Shown in pieces: positions 41,160 through 49,193 of a DNA stretch of 56,044 bases. This DNA comes from CAZJWR01 sp964549765. Lineage in GTDB: Bacteria > Zixibacteria > MSB-5A5 > GN15 > JAAZOE01. How positions within the stretch are numbered: position 1 is the stretch's first letter; each line of letters begins with the position of its first letter. The stretch lies in assembly GCA_964549765.1 (NCBI GenBank), contig CAZJWR010000022.1, forward strand, positions 1-56,044, read 5' to 3'. The notes beneath the pieces are model-generated. The model saw only the letters and a list, made by a program, of their open reading frames with translations, was not told where the DNA came from and did not search any database. A program made the position numbers and the translations under genes.

Positions 41160-41921
41160 TTATTTGAGCCGTCCGCGAACGATAATCGTCCCGGCCGCCA
41201 GCATATTAATAATACGATCTTTCAATCGCTCCCGCGAGGACTCTCCGCGCAGTTTTCCCCTGAGTGAAAAATAATTGTCGGCGCTGTAAATCGGTACCCG
41301 AGAAACGATGAATGCGTCCGCGTCGGGCACCGCATCCGCTGTGCCCCCCAGCGTGAAGCCCCGCCTGTAGCCGCATGCGCGGGCGATTTCATTCACGCGT
41401 CGGTCGGTGCGTCCGAAAGGAAAGCTGATCATATCCACCGGACGCCCGGTGATATCTTCCAGTTCCGCTTTCGATTCGGTAAATTCGCGCCGCAACATAT
41501 CGTCCGGCATGAATGTAAACGCACCATGACTGACGCCATGGGAGCCGATGGTCACGCCATTGTCGGCGAGTCGTCTGATCTGGATGCGATCGAGATGCCA
41601 CGCCGGGAATAATCTCGATGAGTACTCCCAATAGTTTTTTTTACCGATATAGCCGGTCGGGACAAACACTGCCGGAGTACTCCCGCGCTCGATCAAATCT
41701 TCAATAGCCCGAATATTGTCCACATAGCCATCATCGAAGGAGATTATAACCGCCGCATCGTTTTGCGGCCGGTCAAACGCCGAGAAATCGTGACCGGTAA
41801 ACCCCCAGCTTTCGATAAGATCGATAATATGCCGGAAATCGCGGCTTCTGATGTTATTGATGCCGGGGAAGAATTTCCCCGATGTTTGATGAAAGGCGAC
41901 TATCCGGCATCGGCGGCGCAT
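41160..41921 (-). CDS. Polysaccharide deacetylase (NodB homology)
   Basis: The 253 residues carry the NodB motifs of carbohydrate esterase 4: FDDGY (Asp63/Asp64), SHGVSH with metal-binding His128 and His132, and SFPFGRTDRRV. Such enzymes remove acetyl groups from GlcNAc in wall or exopolysaccharide. No signal peptide is visible, so it may be cytoplasmic or exported unusually. It starts five bases after the M16 peptidase gene, so it is probably transcribed with the tail of the nusA-pnp operon. Confidence 0.88.
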   Translation of the reverse strand: MRRRCRIVAFHQTSGKFFPGINNIRSRDFRHIIDLIESWGFTGHDFSAFDRPQNDAAVIISFDDGYVDNIRAIEDLIERGSTPAVFVPTGYIGKKNYWEYSSRLFPAWHLDRIQIRRLADNGVTIGSHGVSHGAFTFMPDDMLRREFTESKAELEDITGRPVDMISFPFGRTDRRVNEIARACGYRRGFTLGGTADAVPDADAFIVSRVPIYSADNYFSLRGKLRGESSRERLKDRIINMLAAGTIIVRGRLK

Positions 41922-41926
41922 CCGCC

Positions 41927-43189
41927 TTACAACGCCGACCAGCGAATATGCTGGAGATCCATCAACCGGGTCGGGCCCAGCGAACAGACCGTCAGCCGGT
42001 CACGATTGAAGATTTGATTGGCAATATCCCGAATATGCCGGCTCGTGATCGTATCGATGATTCGCGAATGCCGTTCGAGATCGATGTATGATTCCAGGAG
42101 CAGCTCCTGCTGCGCGATGCGGTTCATCCGGTTGTACATCGATTCCTGGGACAGCATCAGGCTGCCTTTCATCTGTTCCTTGATCTTGGCCATTTCGGCC
42201 CGCCCCAGAAGGGTCTCCTTGAGCCGTCGCAGTTCTTTCATGATAATGCGCAGGGCGCTGATGACATATTTGGTGTCGGCGCCGAAATAAACACAGAAGA
42301 AACCGCTGTCGCGGAACAGTTCCTGATAGCTGTAGATATTATAGCAGTACCCGGCTTCCTCGCGCACCTTCTGGAACAACCGCGCCGACATGCCGCTGGA
42401 AAGATATGTGTTGAGCGCTCCCAATGCGTAGCGGCGCGCATCGGAAAACCCGAACGAGGGAAACCCCAGACAGACATGCGACTGCTTGCTGCGCTTGTTC
42501 ACGGCGGCAATATGGCGGCCCGGCATATGCGGCGAAGCGCCGTCTTCGATGGCGTTGCCATTCGGCCAGGGAAAATACTTTTTGGTTATCTCCACCAGCG
42601 CCTGGTGCGATACACCGCCCGTACCGGCCATGACGATATTGGGGCTGGTATAATGCGCGGCCAGAAAATCGAGCACGGCCGGACGCCGCATCGATTTGAC
42701 CGTATCCGCCGTGCCGAGAATCGGCTGCCCCAGCGGATGACTGGCCCACATCTTTTCGACGAACAAGTCGTGCACGTATTCGCTCGGCGAATCGATGGTG
42801 TCCTTGATTTCCTCGAGGATCACCTGCCGTTCCTTGCGCAGATCGGGCGACGCCATGGATGGATGGTTGATGATATCTGAAAGAACCTCCATGGCGCGGG
42901 CCAGATGATTGCCCAATATGCGCACGTAGTAGCAGGTGTATTCGCGGGAAGTAAAGGCGTTGATGGAGCCGCCGAGCGATTCCAGCGCCCGGGCTATCTC
43001 AAGGGCAGACCGTTTATCGGTGCCCTTGAACAGCATATGTTCGATGAAATGAGATATGCCGCTGACGCCCGCCGGCTCGTCGCGCGAACCGACATGAACC
43101 CATATCCCGACCGACACGGAGTTGACGGCCGGGACACGTTCTGATATCACCCGAATGCCGCTCGGGAGTACCGTCTTGTGGTAGTTCAT
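41927..43189 (-). CDS. M16 family zinc peptidase (processing-protease-like)
   Basis: The 420 residues hold the inverted zinc motif HFIEH (His47, Glu50, His51) and the third ligand in ERQVI-type RQVILEEI (Glu127), with the M16 start PSGIRVISE and the two-domain roll typical of the catalytic subunit. M16 peptidases degrade or process peptides; the gene commonly follows pnp in bacteria. It lies nine bases after pnp and five before the deacetylase gene, so operon membership is likely. The precise substrate is unknown. Confidence 0.93.
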   Translation of the reverse strand: MNYHKTVLPSGIRVISERVPAVNSVSVGIWVHVGSRDEPAGVSGISHFIEHMLFKGTDKRSALEIARALESLGGSINAFTSREYTCYYVRILGNHLARAMEVLSDIINHPSMASPDLRKERQVILEEIKDTIDSPSEYVHDLFVEKMWASHPLGQPILGTADTVKSMRRPAVLDFLAAHYTSPNIVMAGTGGVSHQALVEITKKYFPWPNGNAIEDGASPHMPGRHIAAVNKRSKQSHVCLGFPSFGFSDARRYALGALNTYLSSGMSARLFQKVREEAGYCYNIYSYQELFRDSGFFCVYFGADTKYVISALRIIMKELRRLKETLLGRAEMAKIKEQMKGSLMLSQESMYNRMNRIAQQELLLESYIDLERHSRIIDTITSRHIRDIANQIFNRDRLTVCSLGPTRLMDLQHIRWSAL

Positions 43190-43198
43190 CGCCGTATA

Positions 43199-45418
43199 TT
43201 ATCGTTTCGGGCGCCGGCTGTTGGAACGGCCGCGCGGATTGCGGCTATGGCGATGCCCTCCGGGACCTGAATCTGAACCGTACCCGGAACCCGAACCGGA
43301 TCCCGATCCGGACCTGGAATAACCGTTCCCGCCGCCTTCCGGCGCTGGCAAAAGCGCTTTACGGGACAACCGCACCTTGCCGTCGGAATCGATATTGATG
43401 ACTTTCACTTCGACAGTATCGCCGACATGGAGAATATCCTCGACCCGGTTAACCCGTTCATGGGCCAGCTCCGAGATGTGGATGAGTCCGTCCGTGCCGG
43501 GGAGAATCTCCACGAAAGCGCCAAAATCAGTAATTCGGCGCACGACACCGGTATAGTCCCTGCCCAGCTCCGGCTCCTCGACGATGGCCAGAACCCGGTC
43601 GCGAGCGGCCAGCCCGGCTTCGCTTTCGACCGCGGCGATGACGACCGTGCCGTCGTCCTCGATATCGATCTTGGCGCCGGTTTCCTCGACGATGGCCCGG
43701 ATGATTTTGCCGCCGGGGCCGATGACCTCGCCGATTTTCTCCGGATTGATCTTGATGGTGATGATCCGAGGGGCGTAGCGGGAGATTTCCTCGCGCGGCT
43801 TATCGATCGCCTTGGCCATCTCACCGAGAACATGCAGACGGGCCGTCCTGGCTTTCTCCATGGCCATCCGCATGATTTCCAGATCAATACCCTTGATCTT
43901 GATATCCATCTGAAGAGCGGTGATGCCCTCGGCGGAACCGGTCACCTTGAAATCCATGTCGCCGAAATGATCCTCGTCGCCGAGTATATCGGTCAGGACG
44001 ATCACTTTGTCCTCTTCTTTAATCAGTCCCATGGCGATACCGGCGATCGGCGTTTTGATCGGAACGCCGCAATCCATCAGGGCCAGCGACCCGCCGCACA
44101 CCGACGCCATCGATGACGACCCGTTGGATTCAAGAATATCGGAGACGATCCGGATCGTGTAAGGGAAACGATCTCCCACCGGAATAACCGGATTCAGCGC
44201 CCGTTCCGCCAACGCGCCATGCCCCACCTCGCGACGCCCGACGCCGCGTATGGGCCGGACCTCGCCTACGGAAAAGGGCGGGAAATTATAATGCAGCATA
44301 TAGGACTTGGTCGACTCGCCTTCGAGTTCGTCGAGCCGCTGCTCATCGATTTTCGTCCCCAGCGTCACCGTCACCAGCGCCTGAGTCTGTCCGCGAGTAA
44401 ACAGCGCCGAACCATGCGTTCGAGGCAGTACCGACACATCGCACGTGATCGGGCGGACTTCATCGAAGCCGCGGCCGTCGAGACGTTCGCCGTCCTCGAC
44501 GATCTTGCGTCGCATCTCGGCGGAATCCTTGTCATGAATCAGGCCGCCGATGTCCATTTCGATTTCCGGAAATTCTTCTTCGAGCGCCGTCATAATCTCA
44601 TCTTCGAGACTGCGTTTGAATTCCCGCCGCGCCTCCTTGTCGGCGATCTTATTGGCCTCCATCAGCCGGTCGCCCAAGAGACCCTCGACCTTGGTAACCA
44701 CTTCCTCGTCCTTTTTCGGCGGGACGAACTCCCACTTTTCCTTGCCGCACGCCTGAACGAGTTCCTGAATCTTCTCAATAATTCGCTTGATATGCCCGTG
44801 CCCGAATTCGAGGGCTTGCAGCATGTCGTCTTCGCTCACCTCAAAGGAACCGCCTTCGACCATGGTGATCGATTCGGCCGTGCCGGCGATGGCGATATTC
44901 AGGTCGCCCGTCTCCACCTGTTCGATAGTGGGGTTGACGACCAATTCACCGTCGACTCGTCCCACGCGGACGCCGGCGATCGGCTCGGGAAACGGGATGT
45001 CGGAGATGGCCAGTGAAGCGCCGGCGCCGATAATACCCAATATGTCCGGCTCGCTTTCACGGTCGTGCGACAGGATCAGGTTGATGATCTGGGTGTCGTG
45101 CCGATATCCTTCCGGAAACATGGGACGTATGGGGCGGTCGATAATGCGACACGCCAGGATTTCCTTTTCCGAAGGACGTCCCTCGCGTTTGAAAAAGCCG
45201 CCGGGGATTTTCCCCGCGGCGTACGATCGCTCGCGGTACTCGACCGAGAGGGGCAGGAAATCCCGTCCCTCGAGCGGCTCGCGGGTCGCGCAGACGGTCG
45301 TTAGTATCATGGTGTCGCCGTGGCGCACCGTGACGGCTCCGTTTGCCTGTTTGGCGACCCGCCCTGTTTCGATTGTCAACGTTCGGCCGCCGATGTCAAG
45401 TTCTACCGTGTGTACCAT
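43199..45418 (-). CDS. pnp: Polyribonucleotide nucleotidyltransferase (PNPase)
   Basis: A phosphorolytic 3'-5' exoribonuclease of 739 residues that degrades mRNA as a trimer, often in the degradosome. Domains in order: RNase PH 1 (about 1-145), helical linker, RNase PH 2 (about 325-550, RGQTQALVTVTLGT, MDCGVPIKTPIAGIAMGL), KH (about 555-615, IGPGGKIIRAIVEETG) and S1 (about 625-690). The protein ends in an unusual Ser/Gly repeat followed by a basic RGRSNSRRPKR tail. It sits 14 bases after rpsO. Confidence 0.97.
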   Translation of the reverse strand: MVHTVELDIGGRTLTIETGRVAKQANGAVTVRHGDTMILTTVCATREPLEGRDFLPLSVEYRERSYAAGKIPGGFFKREGRPSEKEILACRIIDRPIRPMFPEGYRHDTQIINLILSHDRESEPDILGIIGAGASLAISDIPFPEPIAGVRVGRVDGELVVNPTIEQVETGDLNIAIAGTAESITMVEGGSFEVSEDDMLQALEFGHGHIKRIIEKIQELVQACGKEKWEFVPPKKDEEVVTKVEGLLGDRLMEANKIADKEARREFKRSLEDEIMTALEEEFPEIEMDIGGLIHDKDSAEMRRKIVEDGERLDGRGFDEVRPITCDVSVLPRTHGSALFTRGQTQALVTVTLGTKIDEQRLDELEGESTKSYMLHYNFPPFSVGEVRPIRGVGRREVGHGALAERALNPVIPVGDRFPYTIRIVSDILESNGSSSMASVCGGSLALMDCGVPIKTPIAGIAMGLIKEEDKVIVLTDILGDEDHFGDMDFKVTGSAEGITALQMDIKIKGIDLEIMRMAMEKARTARLHVLGEMAKAIDKPREEISRYAPRIITIKINPEKIGEVIGPGGKIIRAIVEETGAKIDIEDDGTVVIAAVESEAGLAARDRVLAIVEEPELGRDYTGVVRRITDFGAFVEILPGTDGLIHISELAHERVNRVEDILHVGDTVEVKVINIDSDGKVRLSRKALLPAPEGGGNGYSRSGSGSGSGSGYGSDSGPGGHRHSRNPRGRSNSRRPKR

Positions 45419-45432
45419 TCAAAACCTCTCTT

Positions 45433-45702
45433 TTAGCGTCTCAGACCAAGCTCTGCGATAATCTGCCGGTAGCTTTCAATATCCGTTTTCATCAGATAAT
45501 CGAGCAAGCGGCGGCGCTGTCCTACCATTTTCAACAGCCCACGACGAGAATGAAAATCCTTCTTGTGGACCTTGAGATGTTCCGTCAGATGGTTGATCCG
45601 TTCCGACAGCAAGGCGATTTGCACCTCCGGTGATCCGGTGTCTGTCTCGTGCAGACGATGCTGCGAAATGATTTCCTGTTTGTTCTCTCTGCTCGTTGAC
45701 AC
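45433..45702 (-). CDS. rpsO: 30S ribosomal protein S15
   Basis: The 89-residue S15 binds the central domain of 16S rRNA. It has HDTGS-like HETDTGSPEVQIALLSERI and HKKDFHSRRGLLKMVGQRRRLLDYL, and the normal length. It lies between ribF (17-base gap) and pnp (14-base gap), the standard bacterial order. Confidence 0.98.
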   Translation of the reverse strand: MSTSRENKQEIISQHRLHETDTGSPEVQIALLSERINHLTEHLKVHKKDFHSRRGLLKMVGQRRRLLDYLMKTDIESYRQIIAELGLRR

Positions 45703-45719
45703 GTTTGTTACTCCTCGTA

Positions 45720-46652
45720 TTAGTTTAGTAAATCCAAAATTTTTCGCTTGTCGCGCGCGATCTGCGCCGCCAGAAGATCGGCCGAGTCGAACCGCGCATT
45801 GGGACGAACAAAGTGCCTCGGGTACAGCGTTGCCTCTTTTTCGTAGACACTGCGATCGAAGTCAAACAGATTCGCCTCCACCGAAACCGTATTTTCCGGA
45901 TTGAGCATATTGACCCCGATGAACATCATTCCCTTATACGAATCGCCGTTAACCGACGCCGTGCATGAATAGACGCCTTCCTTCGGCAGCAACTTGCGTT
46001 TTTCCCACTCGAGATTTATCGTTGGCCAGCCCATCTTGCGGCCTTGTCCCAGGCCGCGCGTCACGACCCCATGAATCGGATAGGGATGGCCGAGCATGGC
46101 GACGGCGTCCTCCCATTCCCCATCGTGGATGGCCCGCCGGATGCGGCTGGACGAAATCGGCGTGTCCTTGTACTTCACCGGCCCGACAACCTCCACGCCA
46201 AAGCCCCGCTGTTCGCCGATCTTATGCAATTGATCGGCCGTGCCGGTACGGTTGTGGCCGAAACTGTGATTGAACCCGACCACCAGCGCCCGGATGCCGA
46301 AACGTCCGACGAGGACATCCTCGGCGAATTGCTCGGCCGACATCTCCCGCAGGTTTTCATCGAAGCGCAAGAGCACCAGAGAACCGTCGAATCGGTCCCG
46401 GAGTATTTCTATTTTTTCCTCCGGGGTCGTTAAAAGCAGCGGTGGACTGTCCGGCGTCACGATCACCCGCGGATGCGGATGAAACGTAATCGCCACCTGG
46501 GGCAGACCCAGATTATGGGCCTGCCGGCCAAGGGCATTGAAAATGGACCGATGGCCCAGATGGAATCCGTCGAACGTACCCAGCGTCGCCACGCAGGGGC
46601 CGCCCTGCTCGCGGGCGAATTCATCCGCCGATCTGTATACTCGCAGGCTCAG
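45720..46652 (-). CDS. ribF: Bifunctional riboflavin kinase/FAD synthetase
   Basis: RibF phosphorylates riboflavin to FMN and adenylates FMN to FAD. The FAD-synthetase domain has ATLGTFDGFHLGHRS, VVGFNHSFGHNRTG and SSSRIR-like SSSRIRRAI; the kinase domain has HGVVTRGLGQGRKMGWPT and the C-terminal LLAAQIARDKRKIL. The start is uncertain: the first in-frame ATG (46718) overlaps truB by 70 bases, whereas a CTG at 46652 overlaps the truB stop as CTGA and has GTGAGGG seven bases upstream, giving the usual RibF start and length (310). The CTG is preferred here; ATG 46718 would give 332 residues. Confidence 0.93.
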   Translation of the reverse strand: MSLRVYRSADEFAREQGGPCVATLGTFDGFHLGHRSIFNALGRQAHNLGLPQVAITFHPHPRVIVTPDSPPLLLTTPEEKIEILRDRFDGSLVLLRFDENLREMSAEQFAEDVLVGRFGIRALVVGFNHSFGHNRTGTADQLHKIGEQRGFGVEVVGPVKYKDTPISSSRIRRAIHDGEWEDAVAMLGHPYPIHGVVTRGLGQGRKMGWPTINLEWEKRKLLPKEGVYSCTASVNGDSYKGMMFIGVNMLNPENTVSVEANLFDFDRSVYEKEATLYPRHFVRPNARFDSADLLAAQIARDKRKILDLLN

Positions 46653-47581
46653 ATCAATACCCTCACGTATGAAAAAAATTCCCGGCCCTTCTGCGCTTGT
46701 GCGCTGGCCGTATCGCATCGGGATTTCCCGATGGCCATTATCTGTCCCGATTCGTCGACAACGCTGATCAGGTCGCCCGGCAAAAATTCGCCGCGCCAGT
46801 CGAGAATATCGCTCTCCCCCGGGATACCGCCGTGCCGAATCGTTTCCCGCGCTTCTTCGCGCAGTTTCACGTACGGAAAATCGACCACCTGCTCCATCGG
46901 CGCCACCGCCGATTCCAGCGTCCCGTCAAGGTGCCGCTCCCTGATCTCATCGATGGTAAGGGCCGAATCCACTTCGAAACGCCCGACGGCCAGTCGTTCC
47001 AGAGACGACAAATGCCCGCCGCATCCCAGCTCCCGGCCGATATCGTCGGCCAGCGCCCGGATATACGTCCCCTTGGAGCAAGACACTTCGACTGTCAGTC
47101 GGGGCCGATCATAAGCGCGCAGAACCAGCGATTTTATCTCCACGGTTCGTTCCGGCGCCTCGAATGATTTTCCTCGTCTGGCCATTTTATATAACCGCCG
47201 TCCGCCCTGTTTGACCGCGGAATACGCTGGAACTTTCTGCGAAATCACACCCGTGAATTTCTCCAGCACCGCGACAATATCCGCTTCGGTCAATTCCGGA
47301 ACCGGCCCGCCTTCGGTAAGCTCGCCGTCGGCATCCAGGGTGTCTGAGATCATTCCCAAAGTCACCTCAGCGAGGTATCGTTTATCCCAACCGGACAGAA
47401 ACTGAGTCAATTTCGTCGCCGGACCCAGGCATAGCAGCAACAACCCTGACGCCATCGGGTCCAACGTCCCCGTGTGACCCACCTTGGCCTCACCCGTCAT
47501 GGTGCGCACGCGGTGGACAACGTCGTGGCTGGTCATGCCGGGCTTTTTCCGCACCGGCAGGATGCCGCTATACCGATCCAT
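46649..47581 (-). CDS. truB: tRNA pseudouridine-55 synthase
   Basis: The 310-residue enzyme makes pseudouridine 55 in the T loop of tRNAs. It has GHTGTLDPMASG with catalytic Asp41, the YLAEVTLG motif and, near position 170, the KGTYIRALADDIG segment; a C-terminal PUA-like domain follows. The ATG overlaps the nrnA stop by 14 bases, and the stop overlaps the probable ribF start. The order nrnA-truB-ribF is standard in this operon. Confidence 0.97.
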   Translation of the reverse strand: MDRYSGILPVRKKPGMTSHDVVHRVRTMTGEAKVGHTGTLDPMASGLLLLCLGPATKLTQFLSGWDKRYLAEVTLGMISDTLDADGELTEGGPVPELTEADIVAVLEKFTGVISQKVPAYSAVKQGGRRLYKMARRGKSFEAPERTVEIKSLVLRAYDRPRLTVEVSCSKGTYIRALADDIGRELGCGGHLSSLERLAVGRFEVDSALTIDEIRERHLDGTLESAVAPMEQVVDFPYVKLREEARETIRHGGIPGESDILDWRGEFLPGDLISVVDESGQIMAIGKSRCDTASAQAQKGREFFSYVRVLI

Positions 47582-48554
47582 TCAGCCGCTCCTTGATATA
47601 TGTAACAATCCTTTCCTTGGCGCGTTCCAGCGGCAGCTCTATGATGCAACCGGAGGCGTTGAGATGGCCGCCGCCGCCGTAATGGGCAGCGATAACGGCC
47701 ACGTCGATGTCGTTCTGGGATCGGAGCGAAACCTTCGTCCGATTATTTTCGACTTCCGTAAACAATACGCCGACATCGACTCCCTTGGAATACATGGAAT
47801 AATTGACAATACCCTCCGTATCGCCGTCCCCGGCGTCCGTCGCCTTCATCATCGCCCGGTCGATCGTCAGAACGCACAGGCGGCCCTCCAGCATAAGCTC
47901 CATACTGGCTACCGCCATGCCGGTCAAGCGCACCACCTGCGGCCGGAGATTGTAATAAATTCTTTCCGTTATTTCCACCGGGTCAGCGCCGAAACTCAGG
48001 AGTTCCGCCGCCACCTGCAGGCAATACGGCGTCGTGCTGCTATAATGAAACCGCCCCGTATCGGTCAGAATGGCGGCGTACAGATTGGTCGCCATAGCGG
48101 CGTCGAATTTGGCCGGCACCTGACGCAAAATATCGAAAATCATCTCCCCCGCGGCGGCGGCGTTGGTATCCGTAAAATTAATGCCCCCAAAAGATACATT
48201 GTCCTGGTGATGATCGATATTGATAATGACCGTCTTGTCATCGATAAGCCGCCGAACATCGCCGATCCGCTCCAGATTGGAGCATTCGATGACGACCGCC
48301 GTGTCGAACGGTTTTTCGACCGGCTCAATCTCCGATATATCACGAATCATCTTTATGCCGGGGAGAAAGTGATATTTATCCGGAATCTCGCCCTGATTGA
48401 CGATCATGAACGGGATATGGCGTTTATCGAGAAATCCGGCCAAGCCCAGTTGTGATCCGATGGAATCGCCGTCAGGACTGCGATGGGCGGTGATCAGGAT
48501 ATGGTTGGATTGAAGCAACCGATCGATAATTTCCTGTCTAATCTTCTTGTTCAT
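47568..48554 (-). CDS. nrnA: DHH family phosphoesterase: oligoribonuclease/pAp phosphatase
   Basis: The 328 residues have the DHH/DHHA1 architecture. AHRSPDGDSIGS (Asp28, Asp30), the IECSNLERIG region and INIDHHQDN (about 108) coordinate two metals; the DHHA1 domain ends in YGGGGHLNASG. NrnA-type enzymes degrade nano-RNAs and remove the 3' phosphate of pAp. It overlaps rbfA by 17 bases, the usual place of nrnA in the infB-rbfA-truB operon. Confidence 0.94.
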   Translation of the reverse strand: MNKKIRQEIIDRLLQSNHILITAHRSPDGDSIGSQLGLAGFLDKRHIPFMIVNQGEIPDKYHFLPGIKMIRDISEIEPVEKPFDTAVVIECSNLERIGDVRRLIDDKTVIINIDHHQDNVSFGGINFTDTNAAAAGEMIFDILRQVPAKFDAAMATNLYAAILTDTGRFHYSSTTPYCLQVAAELLSFGADPVEITERIYYNLRPQVVRLTGMAVASMELMLEGRLCVLTIDRAMMKATDAGDGDTEGIVNYSMYSKGVDVGVLFTEVENNRTKVSLRSQNDIDVAVIAAHYGGGGHLNASGCIIELPLERAKERIVTYIKERLNGSV

Positions 48555-48912
48555 CCTCTTTGTCCGTTTTTTCCGTCAATTCATCGATCAGCGACACCAC
48601 CCGCATTCCCTCGATCAGGGATTTATCGTACACCAGCGAAATTTCCGGCATCCGGCGCAATCTTATCCGATGCCCCAATTCGACTTGAATATGCCGTGTG
48701 GCGCGTTCGAAAATTTTGGCAACTTCGTTGATTTTCTCCTCATTGCCGAGCACGGTATAAAATATCTTCGCGTAGCGCAGGTCGTCGGTGACTTCGACCG
48801 CACTTATCGTCACGATCAAGTCCGGCCGATCGGGCAATACATCGGCGATCACGACAGACACATCGCGCTTGATCTGATCGGCCACCCGTTGTGATCGCTT
48901 AAATGATCTCAT
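48538..48912 (-). CDS. rbfA: Ribosome-binding factor A
   Basis: The 124-residue KH-fold protein helps mature the 5' end of 16S rRNA in 30S assembly. It has RVADQIKRDVSVVIAD, VTISAVEVTDDLRYAKIFYT and the RMPEISLVYDKSLIEG segment, and ends in an acidic tail. It overlaps ylxP by one base and nrnA by 17 bases. Confidence 0.96.
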   Translation of the reverse strand: MRSFKRSQRVADQIKRDVSVVIADVLPDRPDLIVTISAVEVTDDLRYAKIFYTVLGNEEKINEVAKIFERATRHIQVELGHRIRLRRMPEISLVYDKSLIEGMRVVSLIDELTEKTDKEDEQED

Positions 48913-49193
48913 CAGTCAATCTCTATATCGTAATCGACCAGAACGATCGCCTGGTCGCGCTCAACCGCCTTCACCACCGCCGTCAACTGGCTGTTGGCAT
49001 GGTCGCTTCGGTTCGATACGACCGCCACGCCGAGATGGCATAGTTGCCACTTGTCGTTTTCGCCGACTTCCGCCACGGCTGCGTTGTGATGATTGCGGAG
49101 GCGTGAAATCAACGACTTGACCACACGCCGCTTATCCTTCAACGATTGCGCCGCCGGGATATTCAAAGTCAGATTCAACCTACCGACTATCAC
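48912..49193 (-). CDS. ylxP: DUF503 protein (YlxP)
   Basis: The 93 residues match the DUF503 fold: MIVGRLNLTLNIPAAQSLKDKRRVVKSLI, VAEVGENDKWQLCHLGVAVVS and a C-terminal DIEID. Members sit between infB and rbfA in many bacteria, as here (14-base overlap with infB, one with rbfA). The biochemical role is not established; a part in ribosome biogenesis is suggested by context. Confidence 0.93.
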   Translation of the reverse strand: MIVGRLNLTLNIPAAQSLKDKRRVVKSLISRLRNHHNAAVAEVGENDKWQLCHLGVAVVSNRSDHANSQLTAVVKAVERDQAIVLVDYDIEID

